Below, piece after piece: positions 25,998 to 35,662 of a DNA stretch of 44,214 bases. Source of the stretch: UBA8437 sp963933195 (GTDB lineage Bacteria; Planctomycetota; Planctomycetia; Planctomycetales; Planctomycetaceae); assembly GCA_963933195.1 (NCBI GenBank), contig CAWVUS010000011.1:1-44214 (forward strand), in the 5' to 3' direction. A program made the translations under genes and the position numbers. Under the pieces are notes generated by a model. The model was not told the DNA's origin. It saw only the letters and a list, made by a program, of their open reading frames with translations, and searched no databases. The stretch's first letter is position 1. Every line of letters begins with the position of its first letter.

Positions 25998-27449
25998 CTA
26001 GGCCAGTATTTCAGCGACCGGCTCGCCATGCTGGGCGATCGGATAGGGACGGTCGGCGGGGTCGTGGATCGACATCGTGGTGTCCAGGCCCATCGCCGCG
26101 TAGACGGTGGAGATGAATGCTTCGGGGCCGACCGGGCGATCACTGGGGTAGGCGCCGATACGATCGGAACTGCCGTGGACGTAACCCTGTTTCACGCCGG
26201 CACCGGTCATCAGGATGTTGCTGCAGTAGGACCAGTGGTCTCGTCCCCCCTTGGCGTTGACCTTGGGAGTGCGTCCCATCTCGCCCATCACCAGCAGCAG
26301 GGTGTCATCGAGCATCCCGCGATCGTCGAGATCCTGGCACAGCGCCGAGTAGGCCTGGTCGAAGACGGGCAGACGGTGGTCGCGGAGAATGTTGAAATTG
26401 CGCTGGTGAGTGTCCCAGCCGTCCAGGTCGATCTTGGCTGTCTCGAAGACCTCCCAGGTCACCGTCACGAAACGCACTCCCGATTCGACCAACCGCCGGG
26501 CGGTGAGCATCGAGTGGCCGTAAAGGTTCTCGCCGTAGCGGGACTGAAGACTGGCGGGCTCGGACGAGACGTCGAAGGCCCGCCAGGGACTGTTGGGGCG
26601 ATTGGTGGCGGTCAACAGGTCGAAGGCCCGACGCGTGTTGCGGTCGAAGGCTTCGACTGCGCCGGAGCGTTCCAACCGGTTCACCTCGCGGCCGAACTGC
26701 TGGGCCAGGCTGCGTCGCCGGTCGAGTCGGTCGAGAGTCAGTTGCTCGGGCAGTGTCACCTCGGGAAGCAGCACCTCGCCCTTGATTCTCTCGGGATGAG
26801 CGTACTTCGCCTCCTTGTCGCTGTGGACACGGCACTTGGTGATGAAGGGGTCGTACTGGCGTCCGAGGAATCCACCGTAGAGCCCCGGACGGATCGAATT
26901 CTGTCCCCAGCCGGTGTAGCAGGGCATCCAGACCGAGGCGGGCAGGTCGCGCTGTTCGTGTCGCGAGAGATACTCGACGACCGAGTTCATGCTCGGGGCC
27001 TGGGTTGGCAAGATCGGCACGGCGGGTTGGACCTTGGCCGCCGGTTTGCCCGTCATCGTGTAAAGCAGACCGGCCGAATGGTCATTGGTGTGGTGGCGGG
27101 CCGAGCGAATCAGTGTCGAACGTCCCATCCACTTCGAAACCTGGGGCAGCAGGTCGCAGAAATGGACACCGGGCACGTCTGTCGCCGTTGCGCCGAATTC
27201 ACCGCGGATCTCCCTGGGCGCACCGAACTTGGGGTCGAAGGTGTCGTGCAGGGGCGGCCCACCGAAGAGATAAACCAGGATCACGTTCTTGGCGGGCCCC
27301 TGGCCGGGGAAACCGACCGGTTGTTGGCTCTCGGCGGCGACCAACTCCGGCAGTGACATGCCCAGCAAGGACAATCCACCGGCGCTGATCGCATCGCGAC
27401 GCGTCAGCCCGTTGCAGGATCGTTTCCGATTGCCGAGAACGTTGAGCAT
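25998..27449 (-). CDS. DUF1501 protein (sulfatase-like fold) with Tat signal
   Basis: The protein has 483 residues from ATG 27449; the frame is open to a GTG at 27503, but MLNVLGNRKRSCNGLTRRDAISAGGLSLLG is the standard start of this planctomycete family. The twin-arginine motif TRRDAISAGG points to Tat export. Family features follow: VILVYLFGGPPLHDTFDPK, ARHHTNDHSAGLLYTMTG, SGVRFVTVTWE, DDRGMLDDTLLLVMGEMGRTP and RDHWSYCSNILMTGAGVKQG. DUF1501 proteins have an alkaline-phosphatase-like fold and are thought to be exported hydrolases of the sulfatase superfamily, but no biochemical function is established. No PSD1 partner is adjacent; the neighbours are a reductase and a serine hydrolase. Confidence 0.9.
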   Translation of the reverse strand: MLNVLGNRKRSCNGLTRRDAISAGGLSLLGMSLPELVAAESQQPVGFPGQGPAKNVILVYLFGGPPLHDTFDPKFGAPREIRGEFGATATDVPGVHFCDLLPQVSKWMGRSTLIRSARHHTNDHSAGLLYTMTGKPAAKVQPAVPILPTQAPSMNSVVEYLSRHEQRDLPASVWMPCYTGWGQNSIRPGLYGGFLGRQYDPFITKCRVHSDKEAKYAHPERIKGEVLLPEVTLPEQLTLDRLDRRRSLAQQFGREVNRLERSGAVEAFDRNTRRAFDLLTATNRPNSPWRAFDVSSEPASLQSRYGENLYGHSMLTARRLVESGVRFVTVTWEVFETAKIDLDGWDTHQRNFNILRDHRLPVFDQAYSALCQDLDDRGMLDDTLLLVMGEMGRTPKVNAKGGRDHWSYCSNILMTGAGVKQGYVHGSSDRIGAYPSDRPVGPEAFISTVYAAMGLDTTMSIHDPADRPYPIAQHGEPVAEILA

Positions 27450-27562
27450 GTGAGAGGCCCAGGGGATCGTTGCTGTTCCCATGGTATCGGTACGGGCGGG
27501 CACCGATCAACAGCGACTGATGTTCGGGTCGGGTTGGTGACTACCACGTGAACGGTGTTTTC

Positions 27563-28981
27563 TCACATCATCCGGCGGTAGACGAAACCTCCCAGCGTGA
27601 ATCCGGTGGCGACATCCTGTTGGTCGACTTCAAAAATCGCCACTTCTCCGGCTCCCCGGCCGCCACGGATGCGAAAGACCAGGGGATCTTCGGTCGGTTC
27701 GAGGACCCCGCCGGTGTGCAACGGGTAAGGCCACAGTGGCGAGATTTCCAACTGCAACCGCCCGTCGCGGCGTGCCAGGTGAACCGGCACCCCGGGTTCG
27801 GCCACGTAGAGGCCGGCCCGGTCGTCGGGGCCGTTTCGAGAATCGGTTGCGGCGGGACGGGACGAGTTCTCCCCGGTTGGATTGAGCGCTGGCGGTGCCA
27901 ACGTTGGTGGGTTCGGATTTCCCAGCAGGCGTTCCAGAATTCGAACGGTGGCCGACTGGATCATCGGGTAGGGCCAGAGGTTGGCCAGGACGATGGCACC
28001 GATCCGGTGCTGGCGTGAAAACAGGATCTGTGAGGCGAACCCGAAAATCCCGCCACCGTGACCGTGGTAGACGTTCTCGCCCACGCGGAGCGATCGCCAG
28101 CCCAGGCACTGTGCCGCTGACCAGTCTGGCTCGGAGTACCTCGGCTGGTGGAAGTCATCCAGCGTGTTGGAGGCCAGGACATCGTCGGGAACCGCACGGT
28201 CACCCGTGCGGAACTGAAACGAGAGCCAGCGAGCGAGGTCCGCGACACTGGAATGCAATTGGCCACAGGCCGCGACGCCACCCAGACTGACATAGGGGGC
28301 CGGCTGCAAGCAGTCGCGAAACAGGTCGGGCGAGTAGCCCACTGCCATGCGGTGTCGCTCGTCCTCGGGGAGCCAGTACACGCTGTCGGTCATTCCGAGC
28401 GGAGCCAGCAGGTGCTCGGTGACATACTCGAAGTAGTCCTGTCCCGAGGCACGTGCGACGACTTCGCCGAGAAGGCCGAAGGCGAGGTTCGAGTACTTGA
28501 AGGCGTGATCGGCCGGCAGCACGATCTCGGTCTGGGGCAGAGCGGCGAAGATCTCTTCACGGGAGGGGAACTCGTCTGTTGACCAGGTGGGCAACGGGGT
28601 CTCGGTGACCAGGCCGGCCCGGTGTGTCAGCAAACGCAGCAGGGTGACCTGGTCACGTCGTCCGGCCACCTCGCGGACGTCGGCGAATTCGGGCAGGTGT
28701 TGCTCCAGTTGGTCGTCCAGGGACAGCCGGCCGCGGTCTCGCAATTGCAGGACCGCGGCGGTGGTCAGTGTCTTGGTGATCGAGGCGACCCGGTGCAGGG
28801 TGTGCTGATCGGCGGATTCGCCGGTGGACAGGTCACGGGTGCCGAATCCCCTGAACCATGCCAGGTCCTGGTCGACGACCAGGCCGACACTCAATCCGGG
28901 CAGCCGCTCGTCGACGACGAGTTGTTCGAGTTCGAGTTCGATGTCGTGCAGGACATGGTCCTGAAGTTGAAAAGCAGTCAT
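27563..28981 (-). CDS. Serine hydrolase, beta-lactamase/class C family
   Basis: The 472-residue protein has the SxxK motif SITK (67-70), the YxN motif YSN (163-165) and a third-motif HGGG in GHGGGIFGF. This is the set expected for class C beta-lactamase-like esterases, D-aminopeptidases and LACTB-type proteins. No signal peptide is visible (MTAFQLQDHVLHDIELELE), so it should be cytoplasmic, which argues against antibiotic resistance. An extra C-terminal domain of ~110 residues (about 365-472) is beta-rich, as in esterase/peptidase members. An SpoU-type methyltransferase gene ends 3 bp upstream, and a phosphotriesterase-like gene lies upstream of that, so they form a tight minus-strand operon. 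Confidence 0.88.
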   Translation of the reverse strand: MTAFQLQDHVLHDIELELEQLVVDERLPGLSVGLVVDQDLAWFRGFGTRDLSTGESADQHTLHRVASITKTLTTAAVLQLRDRGRLSLDDQLEQHLPEFADVREVAGRRDQVTLLRLLTHRAGLVTETPLPTWSTDEFPSREEIFAALPQTEIVLPADHAFKYSNLAFGLLGEVVARASGQDYFEYVTEHLLAPLGMTDSVYWLPEDERHRMAVGYSPDLFRDCLQPAPYVSLGGVAACGQLHSSVADLARWLSFQFRTGDRAVPDDVLASNTLDDFHQPRYSEPDWSAAQCLGWRSLRVGENVYHGHGGGIFGFASQILFSRQHRIGAIVLANLWPYPMIQSATVRILERLLGNPNPPTLAPPALNPTGENSSRPAATDSRNGPDDRAGLYVAEPGVPVHLARRDGRLQLEISPLWPYPLHTGGVLEPTEDPLVFRIRGGRGAGEVAIFEVDQQDVATGFTLGGFVYRRMM

Positions 28982-28984
28982 GGG

Positions 28985-29797
28985 CTAGAAATCCAGTCGG
29001 CGTCCCTGTTCAAAGACCGCGTGCAGGAAGATCCCCGCCGCGACCGAAACATTGATCGAATTGACCAGGTCGGTCATCGGAATCGTCCAGCGATGATCAC
29101 ACAATTCCTGCAACTCGTCACTGAGCCCGCGTGTTTCGTTCCCCAGCATCAGGATCAAACGCCCGGGGCGTTGGACCTCATGCAGTGGGACAGCCTGGGG
29201 GTCGATGATCGCCCCGGCGGTCTCGAACCCCCACTCCTGGCGAAGACGACCGATATCGGCGACAAGATTCTCGCAGTTCCGGATCGGCAGTTTCAGCGCC
29301 GAGCCGGTGGAGACGCGGAGCGTGCGTCGTGAGAACGGGTCGGCGGTGGCGTTGTCGGCCAGCATCCCGTCGGCACCGAAAGCGGTGGCCAGCCGGATGA
29401 TCACGCCGAGGTTCTGGGGGTCGGTGACGCCCGGGCAGGCCAGCAGTGTCTGTACCGGCCGGTCGTGGTCGACCAGTTCGGCCAGCAACGGCGACGGGGG
29501 CCGCAGTGCACAGCCGAGCAATCCGCCGTGAAAGTCGAAGCCGACCAGCCGGGTGGCGTCATCCTCGGCAATCACGTACACGGGCAGGTCGCGAGGGATC
29601 CAGTCGCTGCACTTGTCGAGCTTGCGGTGACTGGCCAGCAGCGAGACCATCTCGCAATCGCTGTCGATCATGCGACGCACCACCCTGTCGCTCTCGGCCA
29701 CCATCATTCCCAGGTCGCGCGTGCGGTTGGTCGACCGGAGATTGCGGTAAATCTCGATCCGAGGGTCGTCCAGCGATTCCACCGGGAAGACGGGCAT
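28985..29797 (-). CDS. TrmH/SpoU family RNA 2'-O-methyltransferase
   Basis: The 270-residue protein is a SPOUT-fold, SAM-dependent methyltransferase. Motif 1 is DPQNLGVIIRLATAFG with the conserved Asn and Arg. Motif 2 is LMLGNETRGLSDE. Motif 3 is IPMTDLVNSINVSVAAGIFLHAVFE. The N-terminal ~100 residues form an RNA-binding L7Ae/L30e-like extension, as in RlmB and TsnR types. It methylates the ribose of a tRNA or rRNA nucleotide; the target cannot be read. It is 3 bp upstream of the serine hydrolase gene and 4 bp downstream of the phosphotriesterase-like gene, so translation is probably coupled. Confidence 0.93.
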   Translation of the reverse strand: MPVFPVESLDDPRIEIYRNLRSTNRTRDLGMMVAESDRVVRRMIDSDCEMVSLLASHRKLDKCSDWIPRDLPVYVIAEDDATRLVGFDFHGGLLGCALRPPSPLLAELVDHDRPVQTLLACPGVTDPQNLGVIIRLATAFGADGMLADNATADPFSRRTLRVSTGSALKLPIRNCENLVADIGRLRQEWGFETAGAIIDPQAVPLHEVQRPGRLILMLGNETRGLSDELQELCDHRWTIPMTDLVNSINVSVAAGIFLHAVFEQGRRLDF

Positions 29798-29801
29798 CGG
29801 G

Positions 29802-30950
29802 TCAGAAGGCCAGCACCCGCTGGGGGTTCTCCACCAGCATCGTGTGGATCTGCTTGTCGGTGATGCCCAGTTCTTTCATCGCCTTGACCAGGCCGGTCGT
29901 CACCACCGTGTAATCACTCTCGGTGATTTTCCACTCCTGGCCCGTCCCCTTGGCACCGGTGTAGTCGTCGTTGAAGTACGGACCGTTGTCGTGGCTGAAG
30001 TAAACCTGCTTGACGTGTCCCGAATCGACCAGTGCCTTGACCTGGCGGGCGACCTTCTTGTTGCCGTAGTCCTTGGCGTGACCGACACGGTCGAATTGCA
30101 CGTTGCAGCCCATGCCGACCAGCCGACGGTGGTACTCGTGCGATTCGCTCTCGGTGCGATTGTCGAGATTTCCCTGGTGGCCGATGATGATCTTGCCTGG
30201 GGCGGTCCGGTGCTTGAGGAACAACTGGGCTTCCTCCAGTCCACCACCGTCGGTGGTGTGGGTGGTGATGGGGCAACCGGTTTCGCGGCTGGCGATTGCC
30301 GCGGCGATGTGGCAACGACGTTCGCTGGGACGCAGGTAGGTGCTGGTGGCACACTTGATGATCCCCACCGGGACCCTGGTGAAGTCCTTGCCCCAGTCGC
30401 CGTACGGGTCCTCCATGCCCTCGGTGATCTCGCGGATGTACAGCTTGGCGATCCGTTTCACGCCGTCCCGCTTGCGGCCCAGGGCCAGTGCCCATGGGTG
30501 CTGCGGCGCCATGGCTTCGCACCAGAAGCCCGTGCAGGCGATCACGTGCACGGGCGTTTTTTTTGCCAGGTCAACCAGCAATTGTGGATAGCGGCCAACA
30601 CGGATCGGCGTGCATTCGACGATGGCACCGGGGCCCTGGCCGGTTCCCAGTGTCTGGTGGAAACGGTCGAGCAGCTTGGTGGTGAAATCGATCATCTGCT
30701 GGCGAACCGGAGCAATCGGCGCGGGATCGACTTCGTACAACTCGGCCCAGTCGATTGCTGGTGCGTGTTCGTGCATGAGTGTCACACCCAACTCGGATGC
30801 GTCGACCGGACCCAGGACCGTTCGCACTTTTCCTCGTGACTGGGGTTTGGCCGGGGCCACCGTCGCCGCAAGGGCCGTGGTGGTAACGGCTGCGGTCGAG
30901 GCCCGCAGGAACTGTCGTCGGGAGTGCAGGTCGGATGGTGTCGGAGTCAT
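29802..30950 (-). CDS. Exported phosphotriesterase-family amidohydrolase
   Basis: The 382-residue protein begins with a Tat signal (SRRQFLRASTAAVTTTALAATVAPA). The binuclear metal site of the PTE family is visible: His-x-His in LMHEHA (60-62), Lys in VGIIKCATS, which would be carbamylated, His in TTHTTDG, His in IIGHQGNLDN and Asp in FSHDNGPYFND. The family includes phosphotriesterases, lactonases and PHP proteins; lactonase or ester activity is likelier than organophosphate cleavage, since the latter is usually an evolved side activity. It is the first gene of the three-gene minus-strand unit with the methyltransferase and serine hydrolase. Its start is 74 bp from the divergent PSD1 gene. 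Confidence 0.9.
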   Translation of the reverse strand: MTPTPSDLHSRRQFLRASTAAVTTTALAATVAPAKPQSRGKVRTVLGPVDASELGVTLMHEHAPAIDWAELYEVDPAPIAPVRQQMIDFTTKLLDRFHQTLGTGQGPGAIVECTPIRVGRYPQLLVDLAKKTPVHVIACTGFWCEAMAPQHPWALALGRKRDGVKRIAKLYIREITEGMEDPYGDWGKDFTRVPVGIIKCATSTYLRPSERRCHIAAAIASRETGCPITTHTTDGGGLEEAQLFLKHRTAPGKIIIGHQGNLDNRTESESHEYHRRLVGMGCNVQFDRVGHAKDYGNKKVARQVKALVDSGHVKQVYFSHDNGPYFNDDYTGAKGTGQEWKITESDYTVVTTGLVKAMKELGITDKQIHTMLVENPQRVLAF

Positions 30951-31024
30951 GGATGAGGTCCCTGGAGTGGCTTGTCCGAGGAGGTTGTGAGTTTGGTACG
31001 ACGTTTCATTACAATGGTGCCGTG

Positions 31025-34000
31025 ATGAAAAGAACCGTGCAAGTAGTGACGGGCAGTTGGGTGCTGGCGATCGTGTTGTGCGGGGCCGCGCACGCCCAGG
31101 AATCGAAGCCGATTCCGAAGTCGCTGACGTGGGACTTTCAGCAGAACGTGCAGACCCAGCCGGGGTCGAATAATCCCCAGGCCGACCGGTACGGATTGCC
31201 GGACGTCTGGCACCTGCTGCGGACGACCCGTTCGACCGGTCCGGTGGGCTCGCGGACGTGGCATCGTGATGGCAGGTACACGCTCTTGAAGCTTCGTGGC
31301 GACGGTTTGTTCGGTGCGCCGATCCAGGCGTGGACTTTCAGGCTGGGGCCAGCCCTGGCCCCGTTTGTGGGTCGCTACACCGCGGCCCAGAACGTGGGGG
31401 TCAGCTTCCAGGCAGGCGAGACGGTGATCGCTCCGGGGCCGGACCACGCGATCGTGGTTGGCTGGCGGAGTCCGGTGGCCGGGAAACTGGAAATCCAGGG
31501 AGAGTTTCAGCACGCCCAGAGTTGTTGTGGAAAAAATTCGCAGATCAACTGGTATGTCCAGCGTGGACCCGCGCCGAACCTCGAAACCGGTTTCAAGGAA
31601 GTGTCGTTGGCCAAGGGGCGGTCCGATTTTGGTACGCCAAGCGAACACGGGAAATTTCACCTGAAGGACCTGGCCGTTCGTCCGGGTGATTTCGTCTATT
31701 TCATTGCCGATTCGGCGGCCGATGGTTCGGGCACTCCACATCAAGGTGACGCCACGCGGCTGGTCGCCCGGATGACGGTGCACGGGGCGATGATGCCCAG
31801 GGTGGCCAGCTACGAGAAGTCGATCCGCCCATTGCTGGCACGGCATTGTGTGAGTTGCCATGGTGAGGATTCCCGGGAAGCACGGCTCGATCTGCGGACA
31901 CTTGCCGGGATGCTGGCCGGTGGTGAGAGTGGCCCGGCCATCGTCCGCGGCAAACCGTCGTTGAGTTTCCTGGTGCGATTGGTCGATGCCGGGGAAATGC
32001 CTCCCAGGGGAGAGACGCGATTGAGTGATGCGGAGCGGTCGATTCTCAAGCGATGGATTCTCGCCGGTGCACCGGCCGACACGGATCCCGGGGATGTGCC
32101 GCCGGTGGCCCTGGTGACCGATGCCGACCGAAAGCACTGGGCATTTCGACCACCCCGAGGGCACCGACTGCCGGAGGTGAAGGGACGTGATCGTGTCAGG
32201 TCACCGGTCGATGTGTTCGTGCTGAAGCAACTGGAAGACCGTGGATTGGGACTTGCCAGCGATGCTCAACGGTCGGCGTTGCTGCGGCGTTCCAGCCTGG
32301 ATCTGCTGGGCCTGCCACCGTCGCCGGAGTCACAAAAAGCGTTCCGGGCTGACACGCGGCCGGGGGCCTACGCCCGGTTGATCGATCGCTTGTTGGCGCA
32401 TCCGCAATACGGTGAGCGTTGGGGGCGGCACTGGATGGATGCCGCCGGTTATGTCGATGTCCGGCTTTTCGATGGCGATGCGGCGACGATCTACTTCAAC
32501 GAGGGCATGTGGCGATACCGTGACTATTGCATCGCTGCTCACAACGGGGATGTGCCATGGGATCGGTTCATCACCGAGCAACTTGCCGGCGACGAATTGG
32601 TGGCCTGGGACAAGTTGAAACGGTGGACTCCGGAGGTCCAGCGGAACCTGATCGCCACGGGGTATCTCCGTAATGTCGAGGATCCCACCAGTGAGGCCCA
32701 GTATGGAGTCAAGGAACGGTACGACGTGCTGTTCGACCTGATGAAGACGGTCTCTTCGAGCCTGATGGGATTGACGCTCGAATGTGCTCGGTGTCACAGC
32801 CACAAGTATGATCCGATTCCACAACGCGACTTCTACCGTTTCATGGCCTGTTTCGAACCGGCGTTGAATGTCCACGACTGGAGGAAGCCTCAGGAGCGGT
32901 TCCTCAATTCGGTCTCGGCCGCTGAAAAGGTCGAGGTGGATGCTCACAACAAGTCGGTCGATTCCCGGGTCCAGGTACTTGGGAAGCAGTTGAAGTCGGC
33001 CGAGGCATCCGCGAAAGCCAAGCAGGCTGACACGGCCGGACTGGTGGATTCGCTCAAACGACAAATTGCCGCGTTGAATGCGACGAAACGGGGCTACGGC
33101 AAGATCCAGGCACTCTGGGATGTTGGCACCGGTTCGCCTTCGCGGATGTTGAGACGAGGTGAATGGAACAAGCCATCGATACCGATCGTACCGGGGTTCC
33201 TCGAGGTGTTGTCGACCGGCCGGGCTGAAACGGCGACCCGGCCCAAGGATGCCCGCGAGGGCAGCAGCGGTCGTCGCCTGTCACTGGCCCGCTGGCTGAC
33301 TCGTCCCGACCATCCCCTGACCGCCCGGGTGATCGTGAACCGTGCCTGGCATCACCACTTTGGTGCCGGCATCGTGACCACGCCGGGCAACTTCGGACGC
33401 AATGGTGCCCGGCCGACTCATCCGCAGTTGCTCGACTGGTTGGCGGTTGATTTCGTCGAGCATGGTTGGAGCCTGAAGCATCTGCACCGTCGTATCATGC
33501 TCTCCTCGACCTATCGCCAGGCCTCGCATCGTGACCCGGTGGACGAGGCGAAGGCGGTGGCCGTGGATCCGGGCAACCGGTTGTTGTGGCGGACCAACCT
33601 GCGTCGGATCGAGGCGGAGGTGGTTCGCGATTCGGTACTGGTTGCCTCCGGCCAACTCGATCCAACCCCCGGTGGCAAGCCGGTGATGTTGACCACGCCG
33701 GCCAACGGCCTCTCGAAAATCAAGCCGGGGCCGATGCCAACCAGTGTCAATCGACGCAGTGTCTACCTGCTGGCACGCCGCGTCTACCCGTTGAGATTTC
33801 TGGAACTGTTTGATTCTCCGATCGTCCCGGTCAACTGCACCAAGCGGCCACAATCGGCGACCGTGTTGCAGTCGCTGGCCTTGTTGAACAGTCAATTCGT
33901 GGTTGACCAGGCGGCCGTGATGGCCGATCGAGTGCGGCGGAGGGCGAAGAACGACGATGTGGCAGACCAGATCAGTTGGGCGTTTCGGCTGAGCTTGGCT

Positions 34001-34138
34001 CGGGAACCGGATGCCGGGGAGTTGGCCGCGTGCCGTCAGTTCCTGGTCGACCAGGCAGCCGACGCCGTTGGCAACGATTCGCTCGGTGACCTCTGCCAGA
34101 TGCTGCTGTGTACCAACGAATTCCTGTATGTTCCCTGA
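31025..34138 (+). CDS. PSCyt1/DUF1549/DUF1553 (PSD1) planctomycete cytochrome-like protein
   Basis: The protein has 1037 residues from ATG 31025; the frame is open to 30935 but this Met starts a signal peptide (MKRTVQVVTGSWVLAIVLCG). An N-terminal region of ~230 residues is of unknown fold. A PSCyt1 domain follows with a haem-type CVSCH (Cys275-His279) and RLDLRTLAGMLAGGESGPAIV. DUF1549 includes HPQYGERWGRHWMDAAGYVD, and a second CxxCH (Cys587-His591) sits in LECARCHSHKYDPIPQRDFY. DUF1553 closes the protein with LARWLTRPDHPLTARVIVNR and the LNSQFVVDQ segment. The family is largely restricted to Planctomycetota/Verrucomicrobiota, and its reaction is not established. A DUF1501 gene follows 40 bp later, the usual pair. 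Confidence 0.92.
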   Translation: MKRTVQVVTGSWVLAIVLCGAAHAQESKPIPKSLTWDFQQNVQTQPGSNNPQADRYGLPDVWHLLRTTRSTGPVGSRTWHRDGRYTLLKLRGDGLFGAPIQAWTFRLGPALAPFVGRYTAAQNVGVSFQAGETVIAPGPDHAIVVGWRSPVAGKLEIQGEFQHAQSCCGKNSQINWYVQRGPAPNLETGFKEVSLAKGRSDFGTPSEHGKFHLKDLAVRPGDFVYFIADSAADGSGTPHQGDATRLVARMTVHGAMMPRVASYEKSIRPLLARHCVSCHGEDSREARLDLRTLAGMLAGGESGPAIVRGKPSLSFLVRLVDAGEMPPRGETRLSDAERSILKRWILAGAPADTDPGDVPPVALVTDADRKHWAFRPPRGHRLPEVKGRDRVRSPVDVFVLKQLEDRGLGLASDAQRSALLRRSSLDLLGLPPSPESQKAFRADTRPGAYARLIDRLLAHPQYGERWGRHWMDAAGYVDVRLFDGDAATIYFNEGMWRYRDYCIAAHNGDVPWDRFITEQLAGDELVAWDKLKRWTPEVQRNLIATGYLRNVEDPTSEAQYGVKERYDVLFDLMKTVSSSLMGLTLECARCHSHKYDPIPQRDFYRFMACFEPALNVHDWRKPQERFLNSVSAAEKVEVDAHNKSVDSRVQVLGKQLKSAEASAKAKQADTAGLVDSLKRQIAALNATKRGYGKIQALWDVGTGSPSRMLRRGEWNKPSIPIVPGFLEVLSTGRAETATRPKDAREGSSGRRLSLARWLTRPDHPLTARVIVNRAWHHHFGAGIVTTPGNFGRNGARPTHPQLLDWLAVDFVEHGWSLKHLHRRIMLSSTYRQASHRDPVDEAKAVAVDPGNRLLWRTNLRRIEAEVVRDSVLVASGQLDPTPGGKPVMLTTPANGLSKIKPGPMPTSVNRRSVYLLARRVYPLRFLELFDSPIVPVNCTKRPQSATVLQSLALLNSQFVVDQAAVMADRVRRRAKNDDVADQISWAFRLSLAREPDAGELAACRQFLVDQAADAVGNDSLGDLCQMLLCTNEFLYVP

Positions 34139-34178
34139 CCCGGTGGCCTCGTCGAGGGGGCCGAGAGGCAAGTTGAAG

Positions 34179-35642
34179 ATGGATCCAACGGTGAGTGGCA
34201 CAATCTCCAGTTCCGGGGGTCAACAATTCCCCGCCACGCGTCGCCGGATGCTGGCCGAAGCTGGCGCCGGTTTTGGCACGTTGGCGTTGGCGGGACTGTT
34301 GCAGCGGGACGGACTGTTGGCCGCCAACGAGGAACCGAGTGATCTGTTGCCCCGGCCCGGACACGCCAGGCCACGCGCCCGAGCGGTGATCCAGTTGTTC
34401 CAGAACGGTGGTCCGTCCCAGATGGATCTCTTCGACGAGAAGCCCGAGTTGACTCGTCAGCACGGCAAGGTCCCCAGCCGCGAGATCGAGACATTTCAAC
34501 TGGACAACAACAACGTCCTGCTCAAGTCGCCATACAACTTCTACGAGGCTGGCGAATGCGGGATGCGGCTGGGTGAGCTGATTCCGCATGTGTCCTCGAT
34601 CGCCGACGAGATCTGCCTGGTCCGGTCGATGCACACCGGGCACAACAACCATCCGTTCGCGATCAACATGATGCAGACGGGTAAGACGTTTGCGGGCCGG
34701 CCGGCGATGGGGTCCTGGATCTGTTACGGGCTGGGCACCGAGCGAGATGACCTGCCCGGTTATGTCGTGCTGCGCAGCCCCAAGGGCTACAACACGTCGG
34801 GCAAGATGGTCTGGTCCAGTGGATGGTTGCCGGCGGTGTACCAGGGAACCGAGTTCAACAGCAGTGGCGACGTTGTGCACTACCTCTCGTCCCGGCCCGG
34901 GACCAAGGCGTCGGGGCGTCGTCGCGCGCTGGACTTGCTGGCGAAACTGAATCGTCGTCACCAGGAGTTGTATCCTCGTGAGAGCGAGTTGGAGGCGAGG
35001 ATCCAGAACTACGAACTGGCCGCCCGGATGCAGGTGGCGGCCTCGGGTGCCCTGGACCTGAAGCAGGAATCCAAGGCGACTCGCGCGGCGTATGGTCTCG
35101 ACAACCCGGTCACCGCGGCGTATGGGTCACGGGTGCTGATGGCCCGACGGTTGGTCGAGGCCGGGGTGAGATTCGTACAGGTGTTTCCCCCGGTGAGCCC
35201 CAGTTCTCAGCCGTGGGACAATCACAACAACCTGCCCAGGGACCTGCCGAACATCTGTCGGCAGACAGACCAGCCCAGCGCGGCACTGGTCAAGGACCTG
35301 AAGCGACGCGGGTTGTTGGACGACGTGATGGTGATGTGGACCGGGGAATTCGGCCGGTTGCCAATTTCGGAGGCCAAGGACGGTCGGGACCACAACCGCA
35401 ATGCGTTCAGCCTGTGGATGGCCGGCGGTGGGTTTCGCGCGGGACATGTCCACGGGGGGACCGACGACTTCGGCTACGCGGCGGTTGAGGATCGGGTCAG
35501 CGTGGCGGACCTGCACGCGACGGTACTGCACCAACTGGGATTGGATCACCGCCGCCTGACCTATCGTCACAGTGGCCGCCCGGAGCGGCTGACCGATCCG
35601 GAGGTGACCGGCGCGCGAGTGGTCGACGAGTTGTTGGCCTAG
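34179..35642 (+). CDS. DUF1501 protein, partner of the upstream PSD1 protein
   Basis: The protein has 487 residues from ATG 34179, preceded by GAGGCAAG; the frame is open to 34011 inside the upstream gene, but that part only shadows it. The N-terminus TRRRMLAEAGAGFGTLALAGLL is a Tat-type signal. Family features are AVIQLFQNGGPSQMDLFDEKP, RSMHTGHNNHPFAINMMQTG, GVRFVQVFPP, KRRGLLDDVMVMWTGEFGRLP, DHNRNAFSLWMAGGGFRAGHVHG and LGLDHRRLTYRHSGRPERLTD. It lies 40 bp after the PSD1 gene, so the two are co-transcribed. PSD1-DUF1501 pairs are hallmark planctomycete units, proposed to act on sulfated or otherwise complex polysaccharides, but unproven. Confidence 0.92.
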   Translation: MDPTVSGTISSSGGQQFPATRRRMLAEAGAGFGTLALAGLLQRDGLLAANEEPSDLLPRPGHARPRARAVIQLFQNGGPSQMDLFDEKPELTRQHGKVPSREIETFQLDNNNVLLKSPYNFYEAGECGMRLGELIPHVSSIADEICLVRSMHTGHNNHPFAINMMQTGKTFAGRPAMGSWICYGLGTERDDLPGYVVLRSPKGYNTSGKMVWSSGWLPAVYQGTEFNSSGDVVHYLSSRPGTKASGRRRALDLLAKLNRRHQELYPRESELEARIQNYELAARMQVAASGALDLKQESKATRAAYGLDNPVTAAYGSRVLMARRLVEAGVRFVQVFPPVSPSSQPWDNHNNLPRDLPNICRQTDQPSAALVKDLKRRGLLDDVMVMWTGEFGRLPISEAKDGRDHNRNAFSLWMAGGGFRAGHVHGGTDDFGYAAVEDRVSVADLHATVLHQLGLDHRRLTYRHSGRPERLTDPEVTGARVVDELLA

Positions 35643-35662
35643 GCCGCGGTCCTGTCTGCCGG

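Noticed and set aside
25953..27356. 467-residue plus-strand frame across a DUF1501 gene
   Set aside because: It is a shadow of the DUF1501 coding strand, with no family motif.
27563..28981. An antibiotic-resistance beta-lactamase
   Set aside because: No export signal, an extra C-terminal domain and a housekeeping-like operon favour a cytoplasmic esterase or peptidase.
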